A stretch of 64,000 nucleotides of DNA from Siphlonurus alternatus (GCA_949825025.1 OX463781.1:24629047-24693046), one strand, 5' to 3'. Positions 38,314-51,884 are shown, counted from the first letter of the stretch. A program made the numbers and translations. Notes: generated by a model not told the origin, from the letters alone.

Positions 38314-39320
38314 GTATTCCCCTATTTTTCAACTGCTGGTGGGTGGAGGCGTGCAATTTTTGCTTTAGTACTGGATTTTAATAAATCTGAGTCTATATAC
38401 AACAAATGACAAAATAGTTACATTGTAGTTCAATATTTAACTTTAGTGTTAAAAATACTGTGCAATTAAAAAAAGTAACTATAAAGGGGAAACTAAATAG
38501 CGATATGAATATGAGTATTGAGTATACTGTATTGTGGTTTTAAAGTAATAATTATTGTGATGCATTTTATTAAACGCAATTTATAAAGTGAAACTTAAAT
38601 ACAAAAATTGGTAATATTGAGTCTGGCCAGCTTAAATATTTTCAATGCTGACTGTAGAATGCTTTAGAATATGCTTGAAAAATATTATGATAGTAAATTA
38701 TCAGTCTATGTGCTCAAACTGTGTTTTAAATCTAGATGTGAAATGTTAAAATGTTTTAAGAAAAATAATTATGTTAATAGCTAACATATTAGTAAAAATA
38801 GTGAATTAAAAATTAATTTGGTATCTGCAAAAATATGTTGGTTGTTTTCCTTTTTATATAATTTACTATAAAAAAAAATACTATTATTAAAAAATACTGT
38901 CTTTCAAAATTAGATGCATAAACATAAAAAAGCAAAAGAATTTATTGCCAATTTATATTGTATAATTTTTATAGGTTACTTGTATACGGTCAACATTACA
39001 TGTAAGTTGTGTCTAAACTTTTCTATTCATGCATCTTTGCTACAATATGAAAAATATTGTGTGCACTATTTTAACACCTCAAACTTTGCAATATGTAGCA
39101 AATTTAACAATCAATAGAAAAGTTCAGATGCAAATGTACTGTTGACTGTAAACCTATATAGACCATTTTTTTTTTTATGTAACGTTAAAATTAAGAAAAG
39201 CTCATTAAGTATCATTAAGTACAACTTGTCTGTTGTAAATCAATATAAAGTAAAAAGCTGAAGTTAATTAGTATTGGATGAGCAAAATATGTTTTTATGC
39301 AGACTAATTAAATTAAAATA
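38314..39320. other. Intergenic AT-rich DNA, nothing identified
   Basis: No exon, RNA gene or bounded repeat recognised. Confidence 0.5.
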
Positions 39321-39396
39321 GCATAAAATTCACGGGTGTATTTTTCGACCTCTTTCGATTGAGCTGATAAAAAAAATTATGCTAATTGTCCGTTAT
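39321..39396. repeat. Solo end of foldback type D
   Basis: About 76 bp matching the right terminus of the 37556-38313 element: AAATTCACGGGTGTATTTTT, CGACCTCTTTCGATTGAGCT, ending ATTGTCCGTTAT. It has no partner arm. Confidence 0.8.
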
Positions 39397-39545
39397 CAAT
39401 TAATTATATTTATACAAATACCAATTTTAATGTAAATATTCTCTGAGTACAATTTCAGTAACAATAATATGTGATTGAAGAGAGTCGAGTTTTATGAAAA
39501 GACATGATTGCGTAAACGTGTACATGTGGTATCTGATGAGATTAC

Positions 39546-40258
39546 TTAAAGGCCTTCTGAACCTTTTCACAGTATTAAGTGCACGGTTAGCTTTGCTTCA
39601 GTGTGATTCGGCTGCATAATTTTTTTGGTTTCAGTAGCACAAATATCAGAGATAATAGCCGATGAAGAAGCACCTGTGACGTCACTCGCGCTCATTCAGC
39701 GGCGACAATATAGGGAAATCCCTGCAAAAGATAGGTTCACTCCCGCTGCAACCACGGCCACAATTTTACTTCTGGAATTTTGAAACTTTACCAGGGCAGT
39801 CTTGATAGTATTTGTCAAATAGACTGAAAGAATTTTTTTGGTGGCGTGTGTACAGATTGAGTTATTGCGGTTGCAAGATAAGCTAAAAATTTAACATTGT
39901 TTTCCCATACAACATTTTTGCTCCTCTTTCTACCGCAATAACTCGGTTTGTATGAATGTCATAAAAAAAAATCTTTCAGGCTATTTGACAAATACTATCA
40001 AGACTGCCCTGGTAAAGTTTCAAAATTCCAAAAGTAAAATTGTGGCCGTGGTTGCAGCGGGAGTGAACCTATCTTTTGCAGGGATTTCCCTATATTGTCG
40101 CCGCTGAATGAGCGTGAGTGACGTCACAGGTGCTTCTTCATCGGCTATTATCTCTGATATTTGTGCTACTGAAACCAAAAAAATTATGCAGCCGAATCAC
40201 ACTGAAGCAAAGCTAACCGTGCACTTAATACTGTGAAAAGGTTCAGAGGGCCTTTAAC
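39546..40258. mobile_element. 713-bp near-perfect palindrome flanked by TTAA
   Basis: TTAAAGGCCTTCTGAACC at the left is mirrored by GGTTCAGAGGGCCTTTAA at the right. The two arms, each about 340 bp, match almost base for base (for example AGTATTAAGTGCACGGTTAG, GTGACGTCACTCGCGCTCAT, AAATCCCTGCAAAAGATAGG) and close on a short loop near 39900. The high arm identity implies recent origin or ongoing arm homogenisation. Non-coding. Confidence 0.93.
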
Positions 40259-40980
40259 AATTCTGTTGTTTTTATGAGGCCTCCTCAACGATAAGCATCA
40301 GACACCATCATGTGATAAAATATAGCGTAATTTATCAGAGGGCTTTGAAATAGGATTATGTTTTATTATTAATATTATTATTTAATATTTTAATAATATT
40401 TAGTATTTTGCTTTATGTTATATGGACATATCATGAATATCTAATGCCATACTGTAACATAATATAACTATTATGTGGTCTTAATTAATGACCAGTATTT
40501 TAGAAACTTGTAAAGAGATAATGTTGCTGTAAAAAATGTGTTCATCAATTTAAAGTACATCTTAAATGTTCATTAAAAACAGAATTATACTATAGCATAA
40601 TGTATGTACTGTGCATGCATTAAATATTTGGCTTTTAAGCCTAAATGTTACAGCCTATATATAACATAAAATGTGTATTATATATATTTAGCAACCAATT
40701 TACCATGAAGGTATAAATTATGTAACAAACAAGAGAACTTTCTTTATAACCTTACCAATGATTTGCCAAATTATTAATTATTGTTTAATGTTTTATATTA
40801 GAAATTGTTAACAATATAAAATCATATGAATGTACAAATTCAAATGTGAATAAATTTAATCAAAAATACATCATTTTATTTTTTTTTTTTTTTAACTCAA
40901 AAGTTCCTATAGATTTATATGTATCATATAAAGAAAACATATAATTAATTAAGTGTTTTAAAAAAAAACTTTTACTTATT
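40259..40980. other. Intergenic AT-rich DNA, nothing identified
   Basis: No exon, RNA gene or bounded repeat recognised. Confidence 0.5.
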
Positions 40981-41341
40981 TTAAGGGTAAGGTATATAAC
41001 GCCACCAATGTTAAAAAAAGTCCATCACACAAAAATTCTGGAAAAAAATTAAAATGTTCCTCTCTACATCCCCTATCAGTAGTTAAAATATCAGGTATAC
41101 AAATACGATCTACTTTTTGAGTTATGAATTTTTAAAGTTGACTAATTTAACATTGGGAATTCCATTTCTCCATGTTAAAATAGCCAACTTTAAAAATTCA
41201 TAACTCAAAAACTAGATCGTATTTGTATACCTGATATTTTACCTACTGATAGGGGGTGTAGAGGAGAACATTTTAAATTTTTTTCAGAATTTTTGTGTGA
41301 GGGATTTTTTTTTAACATTGGTGGCGTTACCTTACCCTTAA
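40981..41341. mobile_element. TTAA foldback element type B, copy 3 (best preserved)
   Basis: A 361-bp near-perfect hairpin from TTAAGGGTAAGGTATA at the left to TACCTTACCCTTAA at the right. The arms meet near AATTCCATTTCTCC. It is the reference copy for type B; copies 1 and 2 are at 21539 and 22255. Confidence 0.93.
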
Positions 41342-42112
41342 TTTAACCAATCTGATTAAGAAAATAGCAATTAATAAGACACCTTGAGAATATAACAAAA
41401 TTATAAATTATAACAAAATATTATAGTATAGTACGTTGCTTACTTGTTCTTATTTTCATTACATTAATTTATTTTCAGTTTCCGAATACGATATATTATA
41501 ATACAAGTGCGGAATTTGTGGAAATGCATAATGCATCGGTCAGGGTCATATTATATGCAGCCGTAATATAAAATTGTATATTATATTTTGCGTTATATAT
41601 ATTATATATATATATATATTGCACAACAGATATCTTTTCTACTGTATTTTTTTATATGTTTCACGTACGTATAGTTTAAAAAATTACATCGAACAATATT
41701 ATTATTGTTTATTTAATTGTCATTGAAAAATGTTAAAATTAATAGTCTTATTTTAACAGATCCGATATACATTACATTAATTCTTACACACGTCACATAT
41801 AGCATATATATATGTATAATATACACATACATTAATATATAAATTTATATATATTATACAATATATATTATATAATATATCATAAAAAAATTAAATATAT
41901 ATATATATATATATATTATATATACATATATACCTATACGCATATATATATATTATTATATAATAATTTTAAATATTTTTTGCGTGTTAAATTTCCAACA
42001 AAATGCATGCTCATATATATCATGGATTTCATATATCAGCTAAATATTTTATATATTATAAATAATAAAATATATATTAAGTCTAGTGCGTGTGTGCCGT
42101 AATTATAACGTA
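41342..42112. other. AT-rich desert with TA-rich tracts
   Basis: Long stretches of TATA-type low complexity (notably 41580-41625, 41805-41960 and 42000-42080). No gene. Confidence 0.6.
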
Positions 42113-42350
42113 TATATAACGTTCAGAGTCTAGACAATGCAGTGGGGCCACGTGTGTCGACCTCGATTAATACATTTTACGTTTACGCGCACTCTCATCC
42201 TTCACCATTATTATATCTGAGCGCTTCTCGGCACTACGGCAGACACTTTCTCTTTTTATATAACGTACGCGAGAGAGATTACAAATGCAGTCCAAGTGTC
42301 CACGTGTCCACTCGCGAAGACATCATACGCTCGAGATGAGAGTGATATAA
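42113..42350. promoter_or_regulatory. CpG-containing island with paired CACGTG boxes
   Basis: Locally GC-richer DNA inside a very AT-rich region, with E-box words CCACGTGTGTCG (about 42148) and CCACGTGTCC (about 42300) plus several CGCG/ACGCGA words. It may be a regulatory element or an unrecognised repeat. The 65-codon open frame here has no recognisable features. Confidence 0.25.
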
Positions 42351-42994
42351 TATATGTTATACACACTTACTATAGCAAACGCGAATTAAATATTAAAGCG
42401 AACATATGATGTGATATCATGGTAATAAAATAATAATAATAATAAAGTACAATACGTGTACGTTATTATGTTATACATATTATATATAGTATAAAGGTAT
42501 ATATGTATAGTATACAGCATACAGGTAGAATTGTTTTTCAATTAATTGAAGACAATTTTATTTTGTAAAAAGTAAAAACAGACAATTCGATGAAATTGAT
42601 GATGGCAATGTGTTGTCTCCTCGCCCTGGAAAATTTATTATCCATTGATCGAAAACACTTAAAAAAATAGTTTTAAAAAATGTAAATGAGTGACATTCTT
42701 TTTGCTTTCCATGGAACGATAACGAGCTGATAAAAGTACACGTACTTCATTGCTAATTGTTGTTCACGTGGTGTACGTGAAAAAAAAAAATCATCGAGCT
42801 GATGAATATATAGATCGCATGGATTTATAGTTATGTTACGTACATCGATCATCAAAATTTAAATCTCTAAACTTAAGAGGGCTGGAGTGCGTGAGCTCAT
42901 GCACGCAGCTCGAAATTTAAGAGGATATTAAACAGATTTGATTCCTTACAGTTTTTAATAAGTAATTATTATATTTTTTAATAAGTTTTATAAT

Positions 42995-43553
42995 AATGGG
43001 GAATTCCCCTACATTTATTTTAATTTTTTTTTCAGGTGCTCTATGCCTTGAAACTAAATGTCCCAAAACAAAATAGTTTTAATTTTCAAAATTGGAAACA
43101 TGAGAATTTTTTAAAAATCTTCCTTCTTTTGAATTTAACGCCAAAACGTGACGTAGAAACTGCCTAGCAGGCGAATTTTTCCTCTAATAAATTTATATTT
43201 TTGATTATCACTATTAAAGTATCAATAGTTTTGTTCCTAATAAGGAACAAAACTATTGATACTAGGGTAGAAAAACCCGCTGATTTCGATCGTGTTACTA
43301 AAATTTATAGCCAATCACTCCTTGATGCTCAAACTATGATATCAGGCAGTTGTGTGTTAACTAGGGAGTTTCTACGCCATAGTTTTCAGGTTTGCGCGCG
43401 GGTTGCATACTTTGCCCCTATTCTAATATTTCCTTCAGAGTCCCCAAATTTGAGTTAAAAAACTTGAAATTTAAGGCAAACTTACCGTTAACATGTCTCC
43501 TATCATATTATAATGGTTAAATTAAAATTTGAGTTGTAAGAGAATTCCCCATT
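42995..43553. mobile_element. MITE AATGGGGAATTC, copy 2
   Basis: Reverse-orientation copy of 6627-7187: the same inverted ends, the same internal hairpin on CAATAGTTTTGTTCC (43221-43262), and the same open frame (43201-43458) with one in-frame codon deletion and very few substitutions. High identity across about 36 kb indicates recent activity. Confidence 0.92.
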
Positions 43554-43706
43554 ATGATATGTCGGACTATTTTATATCCTATATAGTGCTCGACTATATA
43601 GGATATAATTATATACTGTAATGAAATTATGATTTGATTTTAATTATAAGTACGGTTGCAGATTTTATGTATAATAATATTGTGCTACATATATTATATT
43701 CTATAC

Positions 43707-43897
43707 AGCTTTGGGGGGGGGGAGATGCCCTATCCCGCAATGTTAAATTTTGGGGCGGGAGCGGGGGGGGCGACGGGTGGGTGGTGTTAATACCTTCAAT
43801 GTATTTTGGGACCTTGGGAGGGGGGGGGGGGGCGAAAGCCCATCGCCCGGGCGATCACCCCCCTCGCACCCCCCCCCTTTCCTTGGATCCGCGCCTG
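43707..43897. repeat. Decayed DNA-transposon fragment with G/C runs
   Basis: Runs of G then C surround GCGAAAGCCCATCGCCCGGG, and the right side ends CTTGGATCCGCGCCTG. CAGG-GCGGATCC-type termini next to G runs are a common invertebrate DNA-element signature. The left terminus is not clear. Confidence 0.5.
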
Positions 43898-44164
43898 TAT
43901 TAAGCATGATTTTGAGACTTTTTTATGATATATATTAAAATTAATTTACTTTAAAATACTTATCATATAGTTAACACAGTAAAAATCACACAAAAATAAC
44001 AAAATTAAAAAAAAAAAATATTATAGATCGAATCATATGCATATGAAATTCGATATAGAATAATCTAAACTGAAACATTTTAAGCTGTCAATTTTGTAAT
44101 TGCTGCATGCATTTGGTACCGAGTTTTTATTTGTGAATATTTTAAAATGAAATAAATATTTTAA

Positions 44165-44167
44165 TTA

Positions 44168-44236
<69 letters not shown>
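44165..44236. repeat. (AT)n microsatellite
   Basis: A TA dinucleotide tract with one short interruption at the left. Confidence 0.95.
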
Positions 44237-44241
<5 letters not shown>

Positions 44242-45240
44242 TTATATGTTATCCATATTTCACAAAGAGTTTTTTTAATATGATTGTGAATATATGATTA
44301 TGAAATACAACCCACTTTTTACTGATGTGGAAGCTATAGGATCGAATCATGTTGATAGACGTGCATATATTAAGAGTACGTCTTTGTTAAGTTTATCTGC
44401 ACATCTAAAAAAATCTATAGCTGAGAGAGTGTAATAAAATATAAGAATAAAAACATGCACACATCACATGGCATATATAAATATTATATATACACGGGTT
44501 CTTCACATTTTACTATACGAAGATAAATTGGGACACAAGCTCATCTCTTTCTCTCTGCTTTGTGCACGTAAATGCTAAAATTGTTAATATGTTTTTTTAT
44601 AGTTACAGAATTAAATTGTTTTATTACTATAGCATATTGTTATATCACGCACATGCGGCACATGTATGCAAATTTAAGTCGAGACACGGACAAATAATGC
44701 AATCTAATATTCGAGTGTACAAAAAAGAGCGTTTCTACATAATTAAAAGACGTGCGTCATTTTTTGCATGACATAATTGAGGAACAATAAAAAGATGACT
44801 TCAGTTAGTCCTTTATTAACACTGCAATGTTAATAATTACATCATTTTATTTCAAGGTTTCATTCATTTTGTAACTTGAAAATTTTATCTCATGGTCACA
44901 TGTACTTTATTGTAATTGCATTTTTATTCCAGAAAGTATACAGTATAGCGTATGCACTTCAAATAATTTAATTATTTTGAGTGAAATGAAGTATAACAGC
45001 TAGACTACAACAAAATATTGTTTACAGATTTTTTTTTATCATTATTACTATATGCATTGCAGTATTTACGTAAAGTATGTAATTGTCTCTGGCGCATATG
45101 TTAAAATTTATTAGATTAAATTAAACATGACGCAGACAATTTTAAGTTTATTTGACGAAGACTTTGATTAACTATATAAAGTATAAAATTACAGTATAGA
45201 ATTTCAAACATTTTGAGTAATATAATATATATATATATTA

Positions 45241-45247
<7 letters not shown>

Positions 45248-45313
<66 letters not shown>
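45248..45313. repeat. (TA)n microsatellite
   Basis: About 33 uninterrupted TA units. Confidence 0.95.
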
Positions 45314-45314
<1 letters not shown>

Positions 45315-45389
45315 CGCTCACTATTATGAATAACACTTTTTTTTTCTCTCTCAAACAAGTGTAACAACACACTAATTTATCACCTGGCA

Positions 45390-45600
45390 ATGGTCTATTG
45401 CCGCCGCGCTATTATCCAACATCTCGCACGATGGTCCAGACGGCCAGAAAGGCATTCCAAACAACCTCGGAGCCGTGTGAAGGACGCTTGCGGTCATGCA
45501 GTGCGGGAGCGTTGACTCGAGCGACAAAAAAAAAAGGAATTGCGCTCCGAGGCTCTCTTGATGCTACGTGTTTTTATTCGATTAACTTCATTCGAAGAAA
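45390..45600. other. GC-rich island of unknown nature
   Basis: About 170 bp of roughly 50-55% GC within DNA that is mostly AT. It contains an inverted pair CCTCGGAGC / GCTCCGAGG (about 45462 and 45546). A plus-strand frame of 76 codons runs through it without any motif I recognise, and no strong splice sites bound it. It could be a regulatory element, repeat fragment or isolated exon. Confidence 0.25.
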
Positions 45601-45625
45601 CATCAAGAGATCGAAGAAAAATAAG

Positions 45626-48429
45626 TGATACAATAATAAAAAGTTTATACAATGAGATGTATTAATACTACTAGTATATTATATATATATGCATGTGGAG
45701 TATATTATATTATTATATTAATATATAATAATTATTTAAATAAAATAAAAATAATATACATGAACAACCCATGCAAAATTTTATTACAATTCTACTGCAG
45801 AAATGCTGTATTTATATGAAGATTCAATGAGATTAAGGAAACTAAAATTACCGATTAAACTTTTATAATGTCGTAACTAAATAAGTAATCTTATTGTTTT
45901 TACTGAAGAAATATTTTTTACTATACTATATTTATATATATAATCCAATCTTCAATGATGGTATATGTTTATATACACAAAATTGTATAAATATAAACGC
46001 TTACTTAATTTATAAGTACGATCCATGCTTGATGATTGCTATAAAAATTAGTGTCAAGGAATGATTTTCACAACAGCAAACACTTTTAATTTATAGCAAA
46101 ATAATCAATTATGTTATTAATCGTTGACCTCTGCATATGGGCTCGCTGAATTCGTAAAAAATTATAATGTACAAACAATTTTTTAAAATAAATTTAGGCA
46201 AAATGTTGTGAAATAATTGTTCAATTATTGTGAAGTACCAAAACTCTATAATTGATGTTTCCTTGAAAATGATGTCATGTGTATATAATAATATATTATA
46301 GCTAGGTGTCAAACCAACGCAAATTATGTGTCAGGGTTAGTCAACATGGACTAGCTATTCTAATAGCTTCTCAAAAATAATTGTTTATACTACTTATCAT
46401 GTTCTCAAATGACGTTGTAATTTTAAGTTATTAAAAAAGGTGGTCCTCCTCCTTCTCCCATCATCATAAAAAAATTGAGTTTTTTTATCTTTTCTCTTTC
46501 TCTATGGACATTAATACAGGTACCATGGTCGTAATTTAATTAAATTATAATATAACACTCTTAAAATCTTATAAATTATTCAATTTCATAATTTTAATGA
46601 AATTTTAAGCAAGCTAGCTGACTGGATTATATAAATAAACCACTCAAAAATACAATGTAATAAGAATATGATGCAAATTAAAATTCTTGTTCAATTATTA
46701 CTATTATTTTTTTTTTAAGTACTGCATATAATGAAACCATATATTATATACTAGAAAATAATAGAATATAATGCCTGTTCGTAAACTTGAATAGTACATG
46801 TTATAGTTTTTCTGGCACACCATTTCCTTATGCACTTGAATATAAGGTTGATCGAACGCAGAAAGTGTGAAGTGGGCAAGCTAGGTTTACGAAAACAGAC
46901 CTATATATGATTTTTTTAAACTTTAATTGGCAATCATTTTTGCTTTAGATCGAGATAAGAATATTGCTGTGCGTTTATACACATTCTAATGTGCAATGCC
47001 ATTGAAAATATTTAATGTCTTTTATAATATATACTCTGATCTCAATTTGGTTTATTTGCATATGTTTATAAATATGTGATTTATAGTATATATATTATAA
47101 CTTCAATGCACGTTACTAAATTCAATGAATGAATTTAAATTCAATGATCGTTACTAAATTTAATGTAACAACATTAGAAAAACAATAATATTTTATATTT
47201 CATAGCTAGTGCACTTGCAGCTGATGTAATTACTGTTCAACTTATATAATTATATTTAAAGTCATACTTGTCTGTTATTAAGATTAAGTATTGTCGTATC
47301 GTATGCTATCAGATCTTTGATTATTTATTATGACGTCATCAACGTCATGACCATCATGCAGACACGTTCATTAAATAAGAGATAGGATAAACAAACTTTG
47401 ATAGTCTTATTTATGTGGTTATTCCTGTTATGAGGAAAGATCAACATTAAGGAAAGAAAATTAAACGAATTCTACGAAAAACAAAGGAATTATTTATGCA
47501 AACTACAAAACAATTTATTGAGACTTCAAAAGAATGGAATTGAAGTCTCGGTTGGTTATTGATTATTATACGCATATTTGTTAACTTAAATTAATTAAAT
47601 ATACGGACGTGTACTACTATATAGCTACAGTTAAAACTGCTTAAAAAAATAAAAATGGAATTATTATTTATTTATAGCAACTATAATACAGAAGTAACAC
47701 GCGCAGAAGCAACAGTAACCGTATATGGAACTAAATATAATATATAACATATTATATAAATATACATAACAGCAGTACAAATATTTATGAGCTTAAAAAT
47801 TTTGAAAATTTTATAAGAAAATAAGCTTTTAAATAAGCTTAGGACTAGCTAAAATATATTCAATTGATATAGTTTTTTTTTACACAAATTTACAAACATT
47901 AAATTAATTTTAAACTTATAAATTATAATATAATTATATATTTTTATTGCTGAATATATATTATGTAATATTTTATAATTTTTCATCGTTCCCTTTGTGA
48001 TTTTTGTTATTTAATTATTTATTTCATTATTTTTACATCACGCAACTTTATAACAAGTATTATAAATAAGAGGGAAATAAAAATATATCAATGTGGTTAT
48101 TTGAAAAATATCTTTAAGTCACATAAAAAACTCAAACTGACATTTATTATATATATATATATATATATATGTATATCACATTTTTTATATATATATAATA
48201 TATTCATAATAATTCATTACATTATTAATAAAAAATATAAGCTAGCTACTTAATTGTTAGTAGATATAAAATATTCTAATATTTCGATCTCTTACCTATA
48301 TAATCTTTGAAGTTATTGATTTTCTGCAACCACTCGATGTTACTCTCGAGACAATACTACTTGTTTAACTACCAGCACACAAGTTCTCTATATATGTCTG
48401 GAGAAGACGTGGTATTATTACAACACTTT
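45626..48429. other. AT-rich desert, no gene recognised
   Basis: Long AT-rich sequence with short TA tracts. A CRE-like cluster, GACGTCATCAACGTCATGAC, lies at about 47332-47351. Nothing supports an exon or RNA gene. Confidence 0.5.
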
Positions 48430-48811
48430 TGCACTTAAATAATATTCCCGCTTATTACTACTGCGTAGTTGTACTAATGTACACTAAAGGCAGCACTGAG
48501 CTACGTGCGCCGTGCCCGGGAAACTTTTCTCGCGTTTGTGTTGATCTGCTGGTTGCCTAAGTTTTAGGTCGATAGAGCCCGCCCTTTAGTGAACACCACG
48601 GTAACCTCTGAGTGAGCACCGTGGTGTTTTTTTTATTGTGCGTGTGAGTGAGACGCACAGAGACGAGAAGGGAGCATCAGACGACGCTCCTCTACCTGCG
48701 AGTGCTGAAGTGCTGTTGTAGTGCGTAGAAATATAAGCGGGAGGAACGGAGAACAGTGAGCAGAGAGGGTGGTGAGAACTAAAAATCCCTCGTCTGACAC
48801 GTCATCTTGAC
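48430..48811 (+). promoter_or_regulatory. Candidate promoter and non-coding first exon of an unidentified gene
   Basis: A GC-richer block after several kb of AT-rich desert. It contains CGTGCCCGGGAAAC and GCCCGCCC words and ends in a strong donor, CATCTTGAC then GTGAGTATC, at 48811/48812. The next good coding exon on this strand begins exactly with ATG after an acceptor at 53871. The simplest reading is a 5' UTR exon of that gene, but transcript evidence is needed. A stem-loop, AACACCACGGT (48592-48602) with ACCGTGGTGTT (48618-48628), followed by a T run, lies inside. Confidence 0.45.
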
Positions 48812-51157
48812 GTGAGTATCTTATTTTTGTATGATAATTTTTCAATGTCATATATGAATTTGTATAATATTTTAAAATGATTAATAATATTATACAGTAT
48901 ATGGTTATAAAATGCTGCAACTACTATAACCTACCTAGCTCCTTTTAATTTTGTTTATCGTGTCTTGTATTCTACGTGTGTCACGCAAATATTGCAAATT
49001 CATTGCAGGTACACTTTTTATTTCCTTTTATATTTTAAATTTCAATATTTATAATTTTAAAATGCAACGTAAATATATTACATCAGCGTGTAGGGTTATG
49101 TTTTGCATGGTTAACGCAAGTTTAAGACTTATATTTGTACTCACATTTTCAATAGCATAATATTGTATCATATATTATACGTTCATACATTTCTCTGTAA
49201 ATGCTGTAATTCGCAATTCTTGTTTGTTATTTCAACTAATATGTGATGATAATTGGAACGGTAATTGCTGTGGTTCCTCTCCTTAAAAGTTATAGGATTT
49301 GTGATGTGATGTGGAATTTCTCCCACCCCGTTTAGAAAATATTATGTTTTTATTGGCCTTGTACACTTTTTTTCAGGATCTGCTGTATATCGTTAAATTT
49401 AATTACTTATAGGGTTCTGCATGTGATCGTGCTGTAAATTTCTATTCTGTAATTTCTGTACCAAGCATAATATAGTATAAAATATGCAGGACAACTGATA
49501 CAACATATATAAATTTGAAATACACGTTATTTATAATATGAAGATTATTATGGGAACAACATTGAATTAAAAAAGAATTTGAAAGCAGAACATTATAAAG
49601 GCCTTGCTGATGGGTATTCATTATGATGTATCTTACGTTATATAGTATATAATAACATTAATAATAACGTAAATTAAATTGTCTGTTCTGTTTCTTATAA
49701 GAACATAGACATATTATTATAATAATATTAGTAATCCTACATTTAAATTATAAAACCCTTTGAGCCTCAAAGAGTTAAAATTATCAAGCAAATATAAATT
49801 AGCTTTATTATTAAACAGTACATTTTATTACAAACTAATTTCGCAACATAAATTTGTAAGTTGTTATTGTTATTTATTTATATTCAAATAAATATAAATT
49901 CAACAGTAGTACGTACCGATCATATATGATTTATTTTTTAATATCATGCTTATCACAATTAGAAAATTAAATCTGTACGATTATTGTTGCTATATTCCAA
50001 GCGTATATATCTCACGAAAAATAGCTCGAGAACGTATATACTATAAACTTCTAAAATACTCAGATTTTCAGTTGAAGTAAAAATATGACTTATTGGCAAT
50101 AAGAGTAACGTGACACACTATCTGTATGTGTATTATAAATCTAAAATCAGAACTCATTCGCATGTTCTCATCTAACACCTTCCTGTTATATGGATAACTT
50201 TTTAAACAGCCCTAAATGCAATTTGATAATGTTTTTGGCTAAAATCTTACGCCAAAATAAATATTATATGATTATTACATGGTGAAATATTTAATTCTCA
50301 AAATATCTACAGTTATTTTATGAAAAGTTTACAAATCAGTTTAAGTTCTAGAAACACTATAGAGGTGAAGATGTGTAATAAAATGATATTATTACGGTGT
50401 ATTATTTGTAGCATATTAATTTAAGTACCATACCATTGATTTTTCATGGCATTTTTATAGCATTAATCTATCACAGTTCTTTTAAATGGGATAGAACACC
50501 TGTTTGTCTCTCCATCACTTGTTATTGCTGAATCGTAGAACAGTTTTGCATAAAATTACCTGCGCAACCTGCTAACTAGAGGGTATCAAATGTGGTAAGC
50601 CATACATATTAAATGGGCTTTTCAGAGAGGAGCAATATTTTTCTCAAAACACCCTGATATTCTGTGAAACGTTGGTGTAAAGTTTGCTTCCATAGAATTT
50701 TAGTATTCCCATTCTCACTTTCTAGTATAATATTTATGAATCAACTTACAGTTAGCAAAAGCCAATTAAACTCACCGCACTAATTTATATAACAACTTTT
50801 AAATTTGCTTTTAACAAACAATCATGTGCATTATATTATTATTTATCATAATTTATAATATAATTATACTTTGTATCTCCATCAAAATATCTGGCTAGAG
50901 AGGAATAGAACAAGAAAGGATTCATGGTTTCGAATTTAAAACAAAAATATAGTCTCGAAATGATATTTATATGAGCTTGCTGGTTTGTTGATATAGAATC
51001 CTTTTCTTCACTCTTAAAGAAACTTTCATGAAGAGCTGAGCTGTATATTTAAAGAAGTTGTTGCGGCAGCTTTCAGAGTTCCTCAATCTTCCTATCTTTT
51101 CCTCTTCGACATTTATTTTTCTCTTCGCACCCCCCCCTCCCTCCCCCCCCCCTCCCC

Positions 51158-51161
<4 letters not shown>
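48812..51161. other. Probable intron, AT-rich, nothing identified
   Basis: No exon or bounded element recognised between the candidate first exon and the TC repeat. Confidence 0.45.

Positions 51162-51238
<77 letters not shown>
51162..51238. repeat. (TC)n microsatellite
   Basis: About 38 TC units preceded by a C-rich tract (51130-51160). The open frames across it on both strands are repeat artefacts. Confidence 0.97.
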
Positions 51239-51243
<5 letters not shown>

Positions 51244-51884
51244 CAGCGGCAGCACGCACAACTTCACTACCCTTTCCTCGTAAATGAAAAAGTGAGATAA
51301 TTCTCCTCAAAATAAATTAAAAGATACTATAAAATTGTTTCCGATAATTAATTACCAAGCGAAATAATTTATTTTAATAATTCATTTTACACCAATTATG
51401 TTCATTATTCATTTGAAGAGAGAGGAAAATCGTTGATGCAGTAATGAGAGTTATGAAGGGTTGTCTAGTGTAGTATATATATTTATAATAATATATTGTC
51501 TAGTATGTATAATTACACAAAAATATAAGGTATAATTAAATGTATATTAATATAGATAGATGTATCTGAATAGAGTAAATACTAAATATAAGATCATATC
51601 CATCCACATGATACTTAACTCTTTATGATTTTCATGGCCCTCATTTCAAAGTTTTATATTTTTGCAATGTTTCAGTCGTTATGTATAGTAAAATTTCTTT
51701 GATGTCTTTTACTCAAAAAATCTGATACTTAAAAGCTCTTCTTTAGTGGTTTGCTGTAGAAGTGAAAGCACGAGAACACAATAAAATTGCAGTCACTTTT
51801 TAAAACTCGACTTTTACCGATAACTACAGCTAAAGCGCTCTCCCTTGTGTTTTTGTATAAGTGCTATTGATTATGCACAGAATG

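Noticed and set aside
43201..43458. Conserved small protein shared with 6722-6982
   Set aside because: Both frames lie inside copies of the same inverted-repeat element and include its hairpin, so the repeat explains the similarity. Kept only as a low-interest observation.
45398..45628. Single-exon gene in the 45.4-kb GC island
   Set aside because: A 76-codon frame without motif or clear splice or start context; I list the island only as unassigned sequence.
51058..51310. Overlapping frames on both strands over the TC repeat
   Set aside because: Dipeptide (SL, ER) translations of a microsatellite.
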